Assembly: GCF_009846865.1 (NCBI RefSeq)
Contig: NZ_WUWN01000010.1
Location: 23,246 to 87,245 of the forward strand
From: Puerhibacterium puerhi
GTDB taxonomy: Bacteria; Actinomycetota; Actinomycetes; Actinomycetales; Cellulomonadaceae
DNA: 64,000 nucleotides
Reading direction: 5' to 3'
Positions 26,782 to 33,118 of the stretch are shown here, piece by piece. The notes under the pieces were generated by a model, which saw nothing but the letters and a program-made list of their open reading frames with translations, was not told where the DNA came from and made no database searches. Position 1 is the stretch's first letter, and every line of letters starts with the position of its first letter. The position numbers and the translations under genes were made by a program.

Positions 26782-27834
26782 TCAGGCGTGCGGCACGACG
26801 ACGGCGCGGCCGCTCAGCTCGCCGGCCTCGAGGCGGCGGTAGGCGTCGAGCGCGTCGTCCATGGCGAACCGCTCGACGTGCGGCGTGATCTGGCCGGCCT
26901 TGTACATGGCCACGACCTCGTAGAGCTCCTCGATGGTGCCCCAGTAGGTGTTGGTGAGCTCGGCCTCGTACGGGTTGCCGAAGAAGGACCAGTCCACGGT
27001 GCCGTTGGCCACGCCGACGACGGTGATGCGGCCCTGGCGCGCCACCACCTGCTGGGCGGTGCGGATCGTGGGGGCGGCGCCGACGAAGTCGAACACGGCG
27101 TCCACGCCGCGGCCGCCGGTGAGCTCGCGGATCGCCTCGACCTGGCCCTCGCCGCCGGGGACGGTGACCGCGCCGGCCGCCGCCGCGCGCTCCATGGCGT
27201 CGGCCTTCATGTCGGTGGCGACGACGGTGGCGCCGGTGAGCGCGGTGAGGATCTGCACGGCGATCTGGCCGAGGCCGCCGAGGCCGATGACCAGGGCGGT
27301 GCGGCCGCCGCCGGCGAGCTTCGGCAGGGCGAGCTTGATCGCGTGGTACGGCGTCAGGCCGGCGTCGCTCAGCGGCGCGGCGGCGACCGGGTCGGCGTCG
27401 CCGAGCGGCACGAGGTTGCGGGCCGGGACCGTCACGTACTCGGCCATGCCGCCGTCGCGGCCGATGCCGGTGGCGAGGTAGTCCATCGAGGCCACGTTGT
27501 GGCAGTAGGTGTCCTGGCCGCGCGAGCAGGCCGGGCAGTGGCCGCAGCCGATGGGGCCGTAGACCAGGTAGGCGCCGCCCTTCGCGAAGCCGTCCACGCC
27601 CGGGCCGACCTCCTCGACCCAGCCCGAGACCTCGTGGCCGAGCACGAAGGCCGGCGGGATGGAGCCGGGACCGTCCGGGGTGAACTCCTTGTAGATGCTG
27701 ACGTCCGAGTGGCACGCGCCCGACCCGGCGACCTTCAGCAGCACCTCGCCGGGGCCCGGTGTCGGGCGCTCGATCTCGGTGAGGGAGGGGAACGTCTGGA
27801 ACTTCTCGAAGACGACGGCGCGCATCGTGCTCAC
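26782..27834 (-). CDS. Zinc-dependent NAD(P) alcohol dehydrogenase
   Basis: The 350-residue medium-chain dehydrogenase has the catalytic zinc region (GSGACHSDVSIY, GHEVSGWVEEVGPGV), structural-zinc cysteines in GCGHCPACSRGQDTYC, and a GLGGLGQIAVQ coenzyme loop followed by ATDMK, an acidic residue favouring NAD. It oxidises alcohols or reduces aldehydes in the cytosol; the substrate is not fixed by sequence. It stands alone, with a 235-base divergent region before it that contains five loosely spaced GGGTGA copies. Confidence 0.9.
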   Translation of the reverse strand: MSTMRAVVFEKFQTFPSLTEIERPTPGPGEVLLKVAGSGACHSDVSIYKEFTPDGPGSIPPAFVLGHEVSGWVEEVGPGVDGFAKGGAYLVYGPIGCGHCPACSRGQDTYCHNVASMDYLATGIGRDGGMAEYVTVPARNLVPLGDADPVAAAPLSDAGLTPYHAIKLALPKLAGGGRTALVIGLGGLGQIAVQILTALTGATVVATDMKADAMERAAAAGAVTVPGGEGQVEAIRELTGGRGVDAVFDFVGAAPTIRTAQQVVARQGRITVVGVANGTVDWSFFGNPYEAELTNTYWGTIEELYEVVAMYKAGQITPHVERFAMDDALDAYRRLEAGELSGRAVVVPHA

Positions 27835-28069
27835 TGTCCTGGCCTTTCGTCGAAACCGCGGACGGACCGGGCGGCCCGCCCCCGCCGCCAGTATTCGCCC
27901 GGGCGGCGCCGGATCGGGTGAGCCGGGGGAGGTTTGTGAGCCGATTCACGACCGACTGGTCAGGGTGTCGTCCGGATCGGGTGAGGCGTCGGGTGAGCCT
28001 CCGGGTGAAAAGCCGGGCGGGGCCCGGTGCCGGGCGGTCCGCGGTGCTCTGCGGCGCGATGCTGCGGTG

Positions 28070-28516
28070 ATGGGGGAGGAGCTCCGCCGGTACGTGCGCC
28101 TGGTGCTCGAGGTCGAGGTCGAGGTGGTCGACCCGACGGCGCTGCGCGCCGCAGTGCTCAAGAGCTCGTCCGACGCCGCGATCTGGGCCGCGGTGGAGCG
28201 TGCCGTCGCCGACCAGGCGGTCGCGGACGGGCCCCTGCGCGACCGCAACGAGCACGACGCCGCGTCGGCGGCCACGCAGGCGCTCTGGGAGTCGCGGGCG
28301 TGGCCGATCTTCGCCCAGCGCCTGCGCGCGGCCGGGCTGTCGACCGTCGCGTACAGCAGCTTCGTGCCGCGCATCCGCAAGGACGACGACCCGGACACGT
28401 TCCGCGCCCTGCCCGAGATCCCCGCCCGGCGCAACGACGGCACGGTGCCGCGGGTCGTCGAGCGGTCGGCGTCGGTCGAGCCGGCGGACCCGCGGGAGGA
28501 GGACGGGCTGTCGTGA
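28070..28516 (+). CDS. Uncharacterised 148-residue protein
   Basis: I do not recognise this family. From the ATG at 28070 it gives a well-folded-looking protein (YVRLVLEVEVEVVDPTALRA, WESRAWPIFAQRLRAAGLST) with an acidic C-terminus. Third-position GC is high throughout, supporting coding. An in-frame open stretch extends upstream to 27695, but its composition is poor and no ribosome site supports it. Confidence 0.65.
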   Translation: MGEELRRYVRLVLEVEVEVVDPTALRAAVLKSSSDAAIWAAVERAVADQAVADGPLRDRNEHDAASAATQALWESRAWPIFAQRLRAAGLSTVAYSSFVPRIRKDDDPDTFRALPEIPARRNDGTVPRVVERSASVEPADPREEDGLS

Positions 28517-28551
28517 CCGCCGCGCTGTCGTGACCGCCGCCTTGCGGGCGC

Positions 28552-29154
28552 TCAGCCGCCGACGCCCACCTCGTTGAGCGGCGCGCCGTCGCCCTCCTCC
28601 GGCAGGTCACCCCGCTCGACGGGCTCCCCCGGGGCCGGCTCGTCGCCCTGCTCGACCGGGCCCTCCGGCTGCGGGACGTCGCTGAAGAGCTCGTCGAGCT
28701 CGCCCGCCGTGGGGACGCGCACGGAGTCCGCCGCCTGACGCATGGTCGCCGCGTCGACGTCGGACCCCTCGAGGCGCACGGTCGCCTCGCCCTCGGTGAC
28801 CACGCACGTGTAGGTCGACCGCCCGGCGTCGGCGAGGGCGTCGCAGGCGTCGCCCGAGCCCGCGCGGTCGGTGGTCAGCATGACGGTGGACGCCCCGCCG
28901 TCGGCGGCGCGCACGTACGCGGCGGACATCCCGTCGGCGCCCGAGACGCCGACCGACTGGGTCGCCAGGTCGAAGCCGTCGAGGTCCAGCACGTACACGA
29001 GCTCGGGCGCGATGCCGGCGCCGGCGGCGCGCTCCGCGATCGCGTCCGCGTCGGCGGGACCGCCCATGCCGGCACAGCCGGCCAGCACGACGAAGCACGC
29101 CGCGACGGCGGCGGGCAGGGTGACGTTCCGGGGTCGGTGCCCGTCGGGTGTCAT
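28552..29154 (-). CDS. Putative secreted lipoprotein
   Basis: The 200-residue protein starts with a basic segment, a hydrophobic helix (LPAAVAACFVVLAG) and a lipobox ending in Cys26, so it should be lipid-anchored outside the membrane. The mature part has two further Cys that could form a disulfide, a central predicted alpha/beta region, and a Pro/Glu-rich repetitive tail. The function is unknown. It is the last host gene before the prophage junction. Confidence 0.75.
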   Translation of the reverse strand: MTPDGHRPRNVTLPAAVAACFVVLAGCAGMGGPADADAIAERAAGAGIAPELVYVLDLDGFDLATQSVGVSGADGMSAAYVRAADGGASTVMLTTDRAGSGDACDALADAGRSTYTCVVTEGEATVRLEGSDVDAATMRQAADSVRVPTAGELDELFSDVPQPEGPVEQGDEPAPGEPVERGDLPEEGDGAPLNEVGVGG

Positions 29155-29216
29155 GGCGGCACGCTAGCCGATCGTGACGGCGGTCACGTCGACCATGGGG
29201 CGCCGGGAGGGGCGAG

Positions 29217-29264
29217 GGTGGGCCCCGTGGGGATCGAACCCACAACCCGCGGATTAAAAGTCCG
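29217..29264 (-). other. Prophage attL: displaced 3' half of tRNA-Lys (TTT)
   Basis: The minus strand reads from the anticodon arm (GGACTTTTAATCC) through a complete T-arm (GTGGG, TTCGATC, CCCAC) to the acceptor 3' strand GGGGCCC and discriminator A. There is no D-arm or 5' acceptor upstream; phage sequence takes over at about 29264. This is the usual scar of integration into the 3' half of a tRNA gene. The intact tRNA-Lys, restored by the phage's own copy of these bases, is expected at the far end of the prophage. Confidence 0.85.
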
Positions 29265-29280
29265 TCCCGCACGGTGAAAC

Positions 29281-29410
29281 CTGGTGCCGCCTGGTGCAGT
29301 CTCGTGCAGCGTTTCCGCAGGTGAAGGACTAGATCGCCGCGAGCGCCGAGCGGCGGGTAAAGCCTCGTGCAGTGTGGTGCAGTCGGCGTTTGCTGCGCAT
29401 CTGCTGCGCA
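29281..29410. repeat. Repeated GTGCAG motifs beside attL
   Basis: CTGGTGCAGTC (29291), CTCGTGCAGC (29301), CTCGTGCAGT (29364) and TGTGGTGCAGTC (29373), plus a partial CTGGTGCC at 29281, cluster within 105 bases of the attachment core. GCTGCGCA occurs twice at 29392-29410. Their number and place suit integrase arm or excisionase sites. No gene is seen between 29265 and 29435. Confidence 0.5.
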
Positions 29411-29435
29411 GCGGCCGCCGCCGGTGAACGCTTGG

Positions 29436-29681
29436 TCAGCGGCGGCGCACATCGGCCGGCGTCAGCCAGCACCCGGCGAACCGCGACCGCGGATCAGAGA
29501 CCCGCACGAGCGCCAGCTCGCGGGTGTAGGCGTAGGCGACCGTCTCGATGCGCTCTTCGCCGTCGCGCTCCCACACGATCCGCGCCGTCACCGGGATGTC
29601 GCAGTCGATCTGCGAGCGCCGGGGCGGGATCTCCTGGGCGTTGAGGATCGCCTGGTGGGGGATCGGGCTGTCGCCGTACAC
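29436..29681 (-). CDS. Small prophage protein of unknown function
   Basis: The 81-residue protein contains VTARIVWERDGEERIETVAY and RELALVRVSDPRSRFAGCWL, a compact beta-rich sequence of a kind common near actinophage attachment ends, but I know no function. The GTG start at 29681 lacks a clear ribosome site, so the true start is uncertain; the open frame continues upstream into a repeat that does not look coding. It is the only leftward gene at this end. Confidence 0.6.
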   Translation of the reverse strand: MYGDSPIPHQAILNAQEIPPRRSQIDCDIPVTARIVWERDGEERIETVAYAYTRELALVRVSDPRSRFAGCWLTPADVRRR

Positions 29682-29716
29682 GGGTTCAGTGTGCGCCTTC
29701 AGTTCGGAGAACTTCA

Positions 29717-29801
29717 GCGCTCCCCAACATGACAGCGCGGCACCCCTTCCCCTCCCTTCAGGAGGAAGCTGGGCGCACCCCGACAGGGTGTGCGTGGCGC
29801 C
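29717..29801. repeat. Imperfect 85-base structured repeat, copy A (intergenic)
   Basis: This segment aligns with 30624-30707 at about 84% identity with two 1-base gaps. Both copies keep two potential hairpins: CTTCC pairing with GGAAG around an AGGAGG core, and GCGCACCC facing GGGTGTGC. This copy lies in the non-coding gap before the CTAGAC operator. Confidence 0.7.
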
Positions 29802-29857
29802 GAGGTCCGCGCGGCGACGCCGCGCGACGACTTCACCCCACCTGCCTGTCCACCGGA

Positions 29858-29888
29858 CTAGACAAACGTCTAGCACCCTAGACATACT
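29858..29888 (+). promoter_or_regulatory. CTAGAC operator and leaderless promoter
   Basis: CTAGAC-AAAC-GTCTAG is a perfect inverted repeat (29858-29873), followed by a third CTAGAC (29878-29883) that abuts the -10-like CATACT (29883-29888). The ATG of the next gene is six bases further on, so transcription and translation probably start together. A protein bound here would block the promoter; the HTH protein it drives is the obvious candidate. Confidence 0.65.
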
Positions 29889-29894
29889 GGCGTC

Positions 29895-30086
29895 ATGACC
29901 GCACTCGAGAAGCTCGCTGACCTCGCGGCCGCCGTCGCGACGGCGGAGCGTGACGCGCAGACCGCTCGGGACGAGCGCGACGCCGCCATCCGCGAGGCGC
30001 TGGCGGCCGGCGTCAGCGTGGCGGACATCGTTGCGGCCACCGGGCTCCACCGCCAGCGCGTCTACCAGATCCGCGACAGCGGCTGA
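29895..30086 (+). CDS. Small helix-turn-helix regulator
   Basis: The 63-residue protein has an N-terminal coiled-coil-like helix (LADLAAAVATAERDAQTARD) and a C-terminal helix-turn-helix (GVSVADIVAATGLHRQRVYQ) of the resolvase or sigma-70 region 4 type. It has no catalytic domain. Its CTAGAC operator suggests self-regulation, and I infer a prophage-state or copy-control switch. It is the first of three rightward genes. Confidence 0.75.
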   Translation: MTALEKLADLAAAVATAERDAQTARDERDAAIREALAAGVSVADIVAATGLHRQRVYQIRDSG

Positions 30087-30130
30087 CCGAGCCGGCGTCA
30101 CGCCTCCGTGGCGCCCTCCAACAACAGAGC

Positions 30131-30164
30131 GGCCCCGCCAGGTGCTGGAACACCGGACGGGGCC
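30131..30164 (+). terminator. Hairpin between the HTH and winged-helix genes
   Basis: GGCCCCG (30131-30137) pairs with CGGGGCC (30158-30164), with an inner GGTG/CACC stem and a 6-base loop. It is a possible attenuator limiting read-through into the next gene. Confidence 0.5.
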
Positions 30165-30190
30165 TCACCACCGAGAGATTGGCCCTCTCA

Positions 30191-30817
30191 ATGGCTTCCC
30201 CGCAGCATAGCGGGGGCGCGGTGACACTGCCGCCCCCCGTGCGCATCAACGCCCACTCGCCCCTGTGGCGCATCGTCGACGCCCTCGCCGCCTCCGGGTG
30301 GGGCGAGCTGCGTGACGCCCCGCAGTCGGTGCGCACCTATCTCCTGGCCCTCGGCCGGCTCGCCGACGCGCGCACCGGCCTCGCCGAGATCACCGACGCC
30401 CAGGCCGCCGAGCGCGCCGGGCTGTCCGTGCGGACCATCATCCGGGCGCGCACCTGGCTGCAAGAGGCCGGCCTGCTCGAGCAGCTGCGCCGCGGTGCCC
30501 GCCAGGGACTGCGCGGCGTCGCCTCGCTCCTGCGGCTCGGAAAGCGCGCGCTCGTCGCGATGCTGCCCGGCGCCCGCGCCGCCAAGGACGCCCGCGCCCG
30601 GGCCCGCGCCGCCCGCCCTGGCGGCGCTCCCAACCTGACACCGCGACCGCCCTTCCCCTCCCTCAGGAGGAAGGCGGGCGCACCCCGCTGGGGTGTGCGT
30701 ACCGCGCCGTCGACCGTGCAGAAGCAGCTCGTCGACGAGGCGGCGCACGCCGCTGCCAACCCCGTCCGCCCCGAGACGCTGGCGAGCATCCGCGCGATGC
30801 TCGCGCGGCGCAGCTGA
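30191..30817 (+). CDS. Winged-helix replication-initiator-like protein
   Basis: The 208-residue protein has a winged helix near residues 35-105 (ITDAQAAERAGLSVRTIIRA, then RTWLQEAGLLEQL), the layout of small replication or copy-control proteins of actinomycete plasmids and prophages. A basic, Ala/Arg-rich linker and a Pro-rich stretch follow; the Pro-rich part is encoded by repeat copy B. The ATG at 30191 is chosen; a TTG four codons upstream is the alternative. It is not clearly a full Rep, since no catalytic domain is seen. Confidence 0.65.
   Translation: MASPQHSGGAVTLPPPVRINAHSPLWRIVDALAASGWGELRDAPQSVRTYLLALGRLADARTGLAEITDAQAAERAGLSVRTIIRARTWLQEAGLLEQLRRGARQGLRGVASLLRLGKRALVAMLPGARAAKDARARARAARPGGAPNLTPRPPFPSLRRKAGAPRWGVRTAPSTVQKQLVDEAAHAAANPVRPETLASIRAMLARRS
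30624..30707. repeat. Imperfect 85-base structured repeat, copy B (inside a CDS)
   Basis: This is the second copy of the segment at 29717-29801. It sits in frame in the winged-helix gene and encodes its Pro/Arg linker (PPFPSLRRKAGAPRWGVRTA). The two copies differ by 1-base gaps, so protein sequence is not what is conserved. Confidence 0.7.
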
Positions 30818-30841
30818 CCCGTGCCCTCGAAGGAGAGACCG

Positions 30842-31555
30842 ATGCAGCACCGCCCCGCCCGGATCAACCCCGACACCCTGCCCGTGCTTGCCCTCGCCGT
30901 CGTGCTCACGGCCGGGCTCGCCGCGGTGTCATTCCTGCTGTCCTTCGCCGGACTGTCCGCCGTGTCCGCCTGGGCCGCCGTCCCAGACGGACTCACCTGG
31001 GCCGTCCCGGTCATGCTCGACGTCGCGATCCTCGTCTACACCCTGGCCGTCCTGGTGCACCGAGCCCGCGGCGAGCGCGCGGCCGGCGCCTGGGCCGCCC
31101 TGGCGCTCTGGACGTCCGTGTCCGTGGCCGCCAACGCCGCGCACGCCGCCGGCGTCCCGGACACCTGGCAGACGGCCATCGGCACCGTCGTCGCCGGCCT
31201 CGCGCCCGTGGCCGTGCTGCTCGCCACCCACACGATCGCCCGCCTCGTCGTCGCACCTGCGCCGGCCGTCCACGCGGCCGCAGACGGTCCGGTGGCCGTG
31301 CCCGACGCCGTCCCGGACGCGGACAGCGCGCCGAAGTCGGACGCCTGGACGGGAACGGACGCCGGACGGGCGCCGGACGCCGACCCCGTCGAGGTGCGCC
31401 GCCACCGTCCCAGCGCCGCGCGTGGCCGCGCCGCTGAACATCGCGCGGACGTCCTGGCGATGCGGGACGACGGACTGTCCATTCGGCAGATCGCCGAGCG
31501 GGTGGGGCTGGGCAAGACGACCGTCGCGGAGCTGCTGCGCACCGCGCCGGGATGA
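30842..31555 (+). CDS. DUF2637 (SpdB-like) membrane protein with C-terminal HTH
   Basis: The 237-residue protein has four membrane helices in the first 140 residues (LLSFAGLSAVSAWAAVPDGL, WAVPVMLDVAILVYTLAVL, ALALWTSVSVAANAAHAAG, GTVVAGLAPVAVLLATHTIA), the signature of DUF2637, found in actinomycete conjugative plasmids, AICEs and phages. The C-terminus adds an HTH (LSIRQIAERVGLGKTTVAEL). AAGGAGAG precedes the ATG. In plasmids such Spd proteins act in spread between mycelial compartments; the role here is unknown. Confidence 0.85.
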   Translation: MQHRPARINPDTLPVLALAVVLTAGLAAVSFLLSFAGLSAVSAWAAVPDGLTWAVPVMLDVAILVYTLAVLVHRARGERAAGAWAALALWTSVSVAANAAHAAGVPDTWQTAIGTVVAGLAPVAVLLATHTIARLVVAPAPAVHAAADGPVAVPDAVPDADSAPKSDAWTGTDAGRAPDADPVEVRRHRPSAARGRAAEHRADVLAMRDDGLSIRQIAERVGLGKTTVAELLRTAPG

Positions 31556-31570
31556 CGGGTGGACGGCGAA

Positions 31571-31609
31571 GAGCGCCCCACCTCCCCGGGTAGGGGAGGC
31601 GGGGCGCTC
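31571..31609. terminator. Terminator between convergent prophage units
   Basis: A 17-bp stem with one mismatch (31571-31587 with 31593-31609) and loop GGGTA separates the rightward lysogeny block from the end of the leftward late operon. It probably ends both. Confidence 0.85.
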
Positions 31610-32086
31610 TCAAGATTCCGGGATCTCCGGAAGCGGGAACTGCTCGGCGACAACGCCGGCGAGGTGATCGACCATGCGCTCGGTGGCGTCCTTGAACGTG
31701 GCCCACAGCATGTCGCCGGCGCGCTGGCTGAGGAAGCCGGAGCGCAGCAGCCCGACACGGATCACGTCGGTCTGCTCACGGTGGGCCAGGTGTAGCAACT
31801 CGTGCACGATGTCGTTGCGCTGGCCCTCGGGCGAGCGCTCGAGCCAGTCCTCGCACAGATGGATGCCAGCGACGTAGCGACCCTCGACAGGGTCGACGTG
31901 GGCGATGGCCCCCTCCATAGCCGGCTCGGCGGCGAGGAACGTGTCCCAGTGACCCAGGTGGAGCCCGTCGCGCACGCGCCAGATGCACTCCTGGATCGCA
32001 TCGGCCTGGGCGGACGAGAGCTCGAGGACGGGCTCCTTCTCCGGCTCGGGCTCCGGCGCCGGCGCGCTGGACTCGTCGAGGCTCAC
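31610..32086 (-). CDS. HExxH zincin-like prophage protein
   Basis: The 158-residue protein has an acidic Pro/Glu N-terminus and then DIVHELLHLAHREQTD near residue 110, an HExxH zinc motif followed by a third His. No signal peptide is present, so it would act inside the cell. Similar short HExxH proteins occur in actinophages without known targets. The start GTG overlaps the stop of the Acb2-like gene (GTGA), so the two are made together; it is the last gene of the leftward operon. Whether it is a protease is inference. Confidence 0.7.
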   Translation of the reverse strand: MSLDESSAPAPEPEPEKEPVLELSSAQADAIQECIWRVRDGLHLGHWDTFLAAEPAMEGAIAHVDPVEGRYVAGIHLCEDWLERSPEGQRNDIVHELLHLAHREQTDVIRVGLLRSGFLSQRAGDMLWATFKDATERMVDHLAGVVAEQFPLPEIPES

Positions 32087-32370
32087 CGTGCGGGCCCGGC
32101 CGAAGCGGCTGCGGCGAGGCAGCCGGCGCAGGAGCCGTCCGGCTTGCCGCAGTAGTCGCACTCCGGGATCTCGGGCGGCAGGTCCAGCGCGGCGCGCACG
32201 GCGGCGTCCTTGGCCTCGAGGAGCTTGCGCAGCGCGACGGACTTCTCGGGCCCGTCGGGCAGCGTCTCGTCGATCTCGAGGGCCAGCCCGTGGAACCGGG
32301 CCGAGGTCGTGCGCAGCGGTCCGGCCGACAGGTGGCCGTGCTCGAAGTACCGCAGGATCGGGCTCGCCAC
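32083..32370 (-). CDS. Acb2/Tad1-like helical hairpin protein with zinc-ribbon tail
   Basis: Residues 1-65 or so (ILRYFEHGHLSAGPLRTTSA, then LALEIDETLPDGPEKSVALR, then KLLEAKDAAVRAAL) match the two-helix hairpin of the Acb2/Tad1 family as I know it. Family members are phage sponges that sequester cyclic-oligonucleotide or cADPR-type signals and so block CBASS or Thoeris immunity. The last 30 residues add CDYCGKPDGSCAGC, a likely zinc site not found in the minimal sponges I recall. Its place between lysis genes and an HExxH gene suits accessory anti-defence cargo. Family from memory; no search was run. Confidence 0.62.
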   Translation of the reverse strand: MASPILRYFEHGHLSAGPLRTTSARFHGLALEIDETLPDGPEKSVALRKLLEAKDAAVRAALDLPPEIPECDYCGKPDGSCAGCLAAAASAGPAR

Positions 32371-32371
32371 G

Positions 32372-32971
32372 TCAGGCCTCCCGCTCGAGCTCGCGAACAG
32401 GACCCCACCACGTCGCCTGACGCGCGTCGTCCGGCCGGACGGCAGCGGTGTACCCGCCGTCCCCGCTGGAGAGGCTCGTGATCACGCCGTGCGCGCCGCC
32501 AGGGGTGATGACCCGGTCGCCCTCCGCGAGCGCCGGCGCCGAGTTGGGCGCCGTGGTGATGACCTGTGCTCCGTCGGGGCTGGTCGTGGCTTCCTCGGGC
32601 AGGGCGGCGATCACGGAGCGGATCAGCGTGACGGCGGCGGCGCCGGCGGCCTGGCCGAGGATGGCTCGGATGTCGACGTCGCCGAAGCCGGCTGCGGTGC
32701 CGAGGGCGGCGAGGAGCACCTGGAAGAACGTGCGCGCCACGCGGTCGACCACGGCGAGCCACGGCGGGCGGCCGGCGCCGAGCTCGGGCAGGTTGGCCAG
32801 CGAGGTGACGAGGGACAGCACGACGGCGAACCCGACGCCCGCGAGGGCCTCGAGCGCGGCGCGGGCGGACGGATCGGCGAGCAGCGGCACGACGAACGGC
32901 AGCGCCGCGGCGAGCAGCGTGTAGAGGGCGCGCCAGCCGGCGGCGCGCCAGAAGGTAGCGGTCGAGATCAC
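32372..32971 (-). CDS. Holin (r1t-type) with internal duplication
   Basis: The 199-residue protein holds two similar membrane halves: FWRAAGWRALYTLLAAALPF to VVLSLVTSLANLP, and WLAVVDRVARTFFQVLLAAL to AAVTLIRSVIAALPE. Each has the pattern of r1t-type holins, so the gene looks like a tandem duplication. A soluble tail of about 60 residues follows (GDRVITPGGAHGVITSLSSG), resembling a small beta-barrel. It would form membrane holes that free the endolysin. The GTG start has GGAGG upstream and overlaps the preceding small gene. Confidence 0.75.
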   Translation of the reverse strand: MISTATFWRAAGWRALYTLLAAALPFVVPLLADPSARAALEALAGVGFAVVLSLVTSLANLPELGAGRPPWLAVVDRVARTFFQVLLAALGTAAGFGDVDIRAILGQAAGAAAVTLIRSVIAALPEEATTSPDGAQVITTAPNSAPALAEGDRVITPGGAHGVITSLSSGDGGYTAAVRPDDARQATWWGPVRELEREA

Positions 32972-33117
32972 GGGTAGCCTCCGTAGGCGAAGAGTCGGAG
33001 CAGGGTGAGGACGGGCCAGGAGGCGGCCCAGACGACGAGCACGAACGCGGCCCAGCACGCGGCCAAGACGAGCGCGGCCGCGGCGAGCGCCGCGGCCGCG
33101 CGGCGAAGAGGGCGCAC
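32968..33117 (-). CDS. 49-residue single-pass membrane protein (second holin or antiholin candidate)
   Basis: A GTG just before the endolysin stop region opens a 49-codon frame: basic VRPLRRAAA, then one long hydrophobic helix (ALVLAACWAAFVLVVWAASW), then a short tail. It ends in a GTGA overlap with the holin start. Position between endolysin and holin, size and topology fit a small holin partner. It is too short for common gene finders and easily missed. Confidence 0.7.
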   Translation of the reverse strand: MRPLRRAAAALAAAALVLAACWAAFVLVVWAASWPVLTLLRLFAYGGYP

Positions 33118-33118
33118 C

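Noticed and set aside
27695-28069. N-terminal extension of the 148-residue unknown protein
   Set aside because: Codon use is poor, it overlaps the start region of the divergent dehydrogenase, and a good ATG lies at 28070.
29219-29264. A complete functional tRNA-Lys
   Set aside because: The 5' acceptor strand and D-arm are missing, and the base at position 27 does not pair, so it is a remnant of integration and not a working tRNA.
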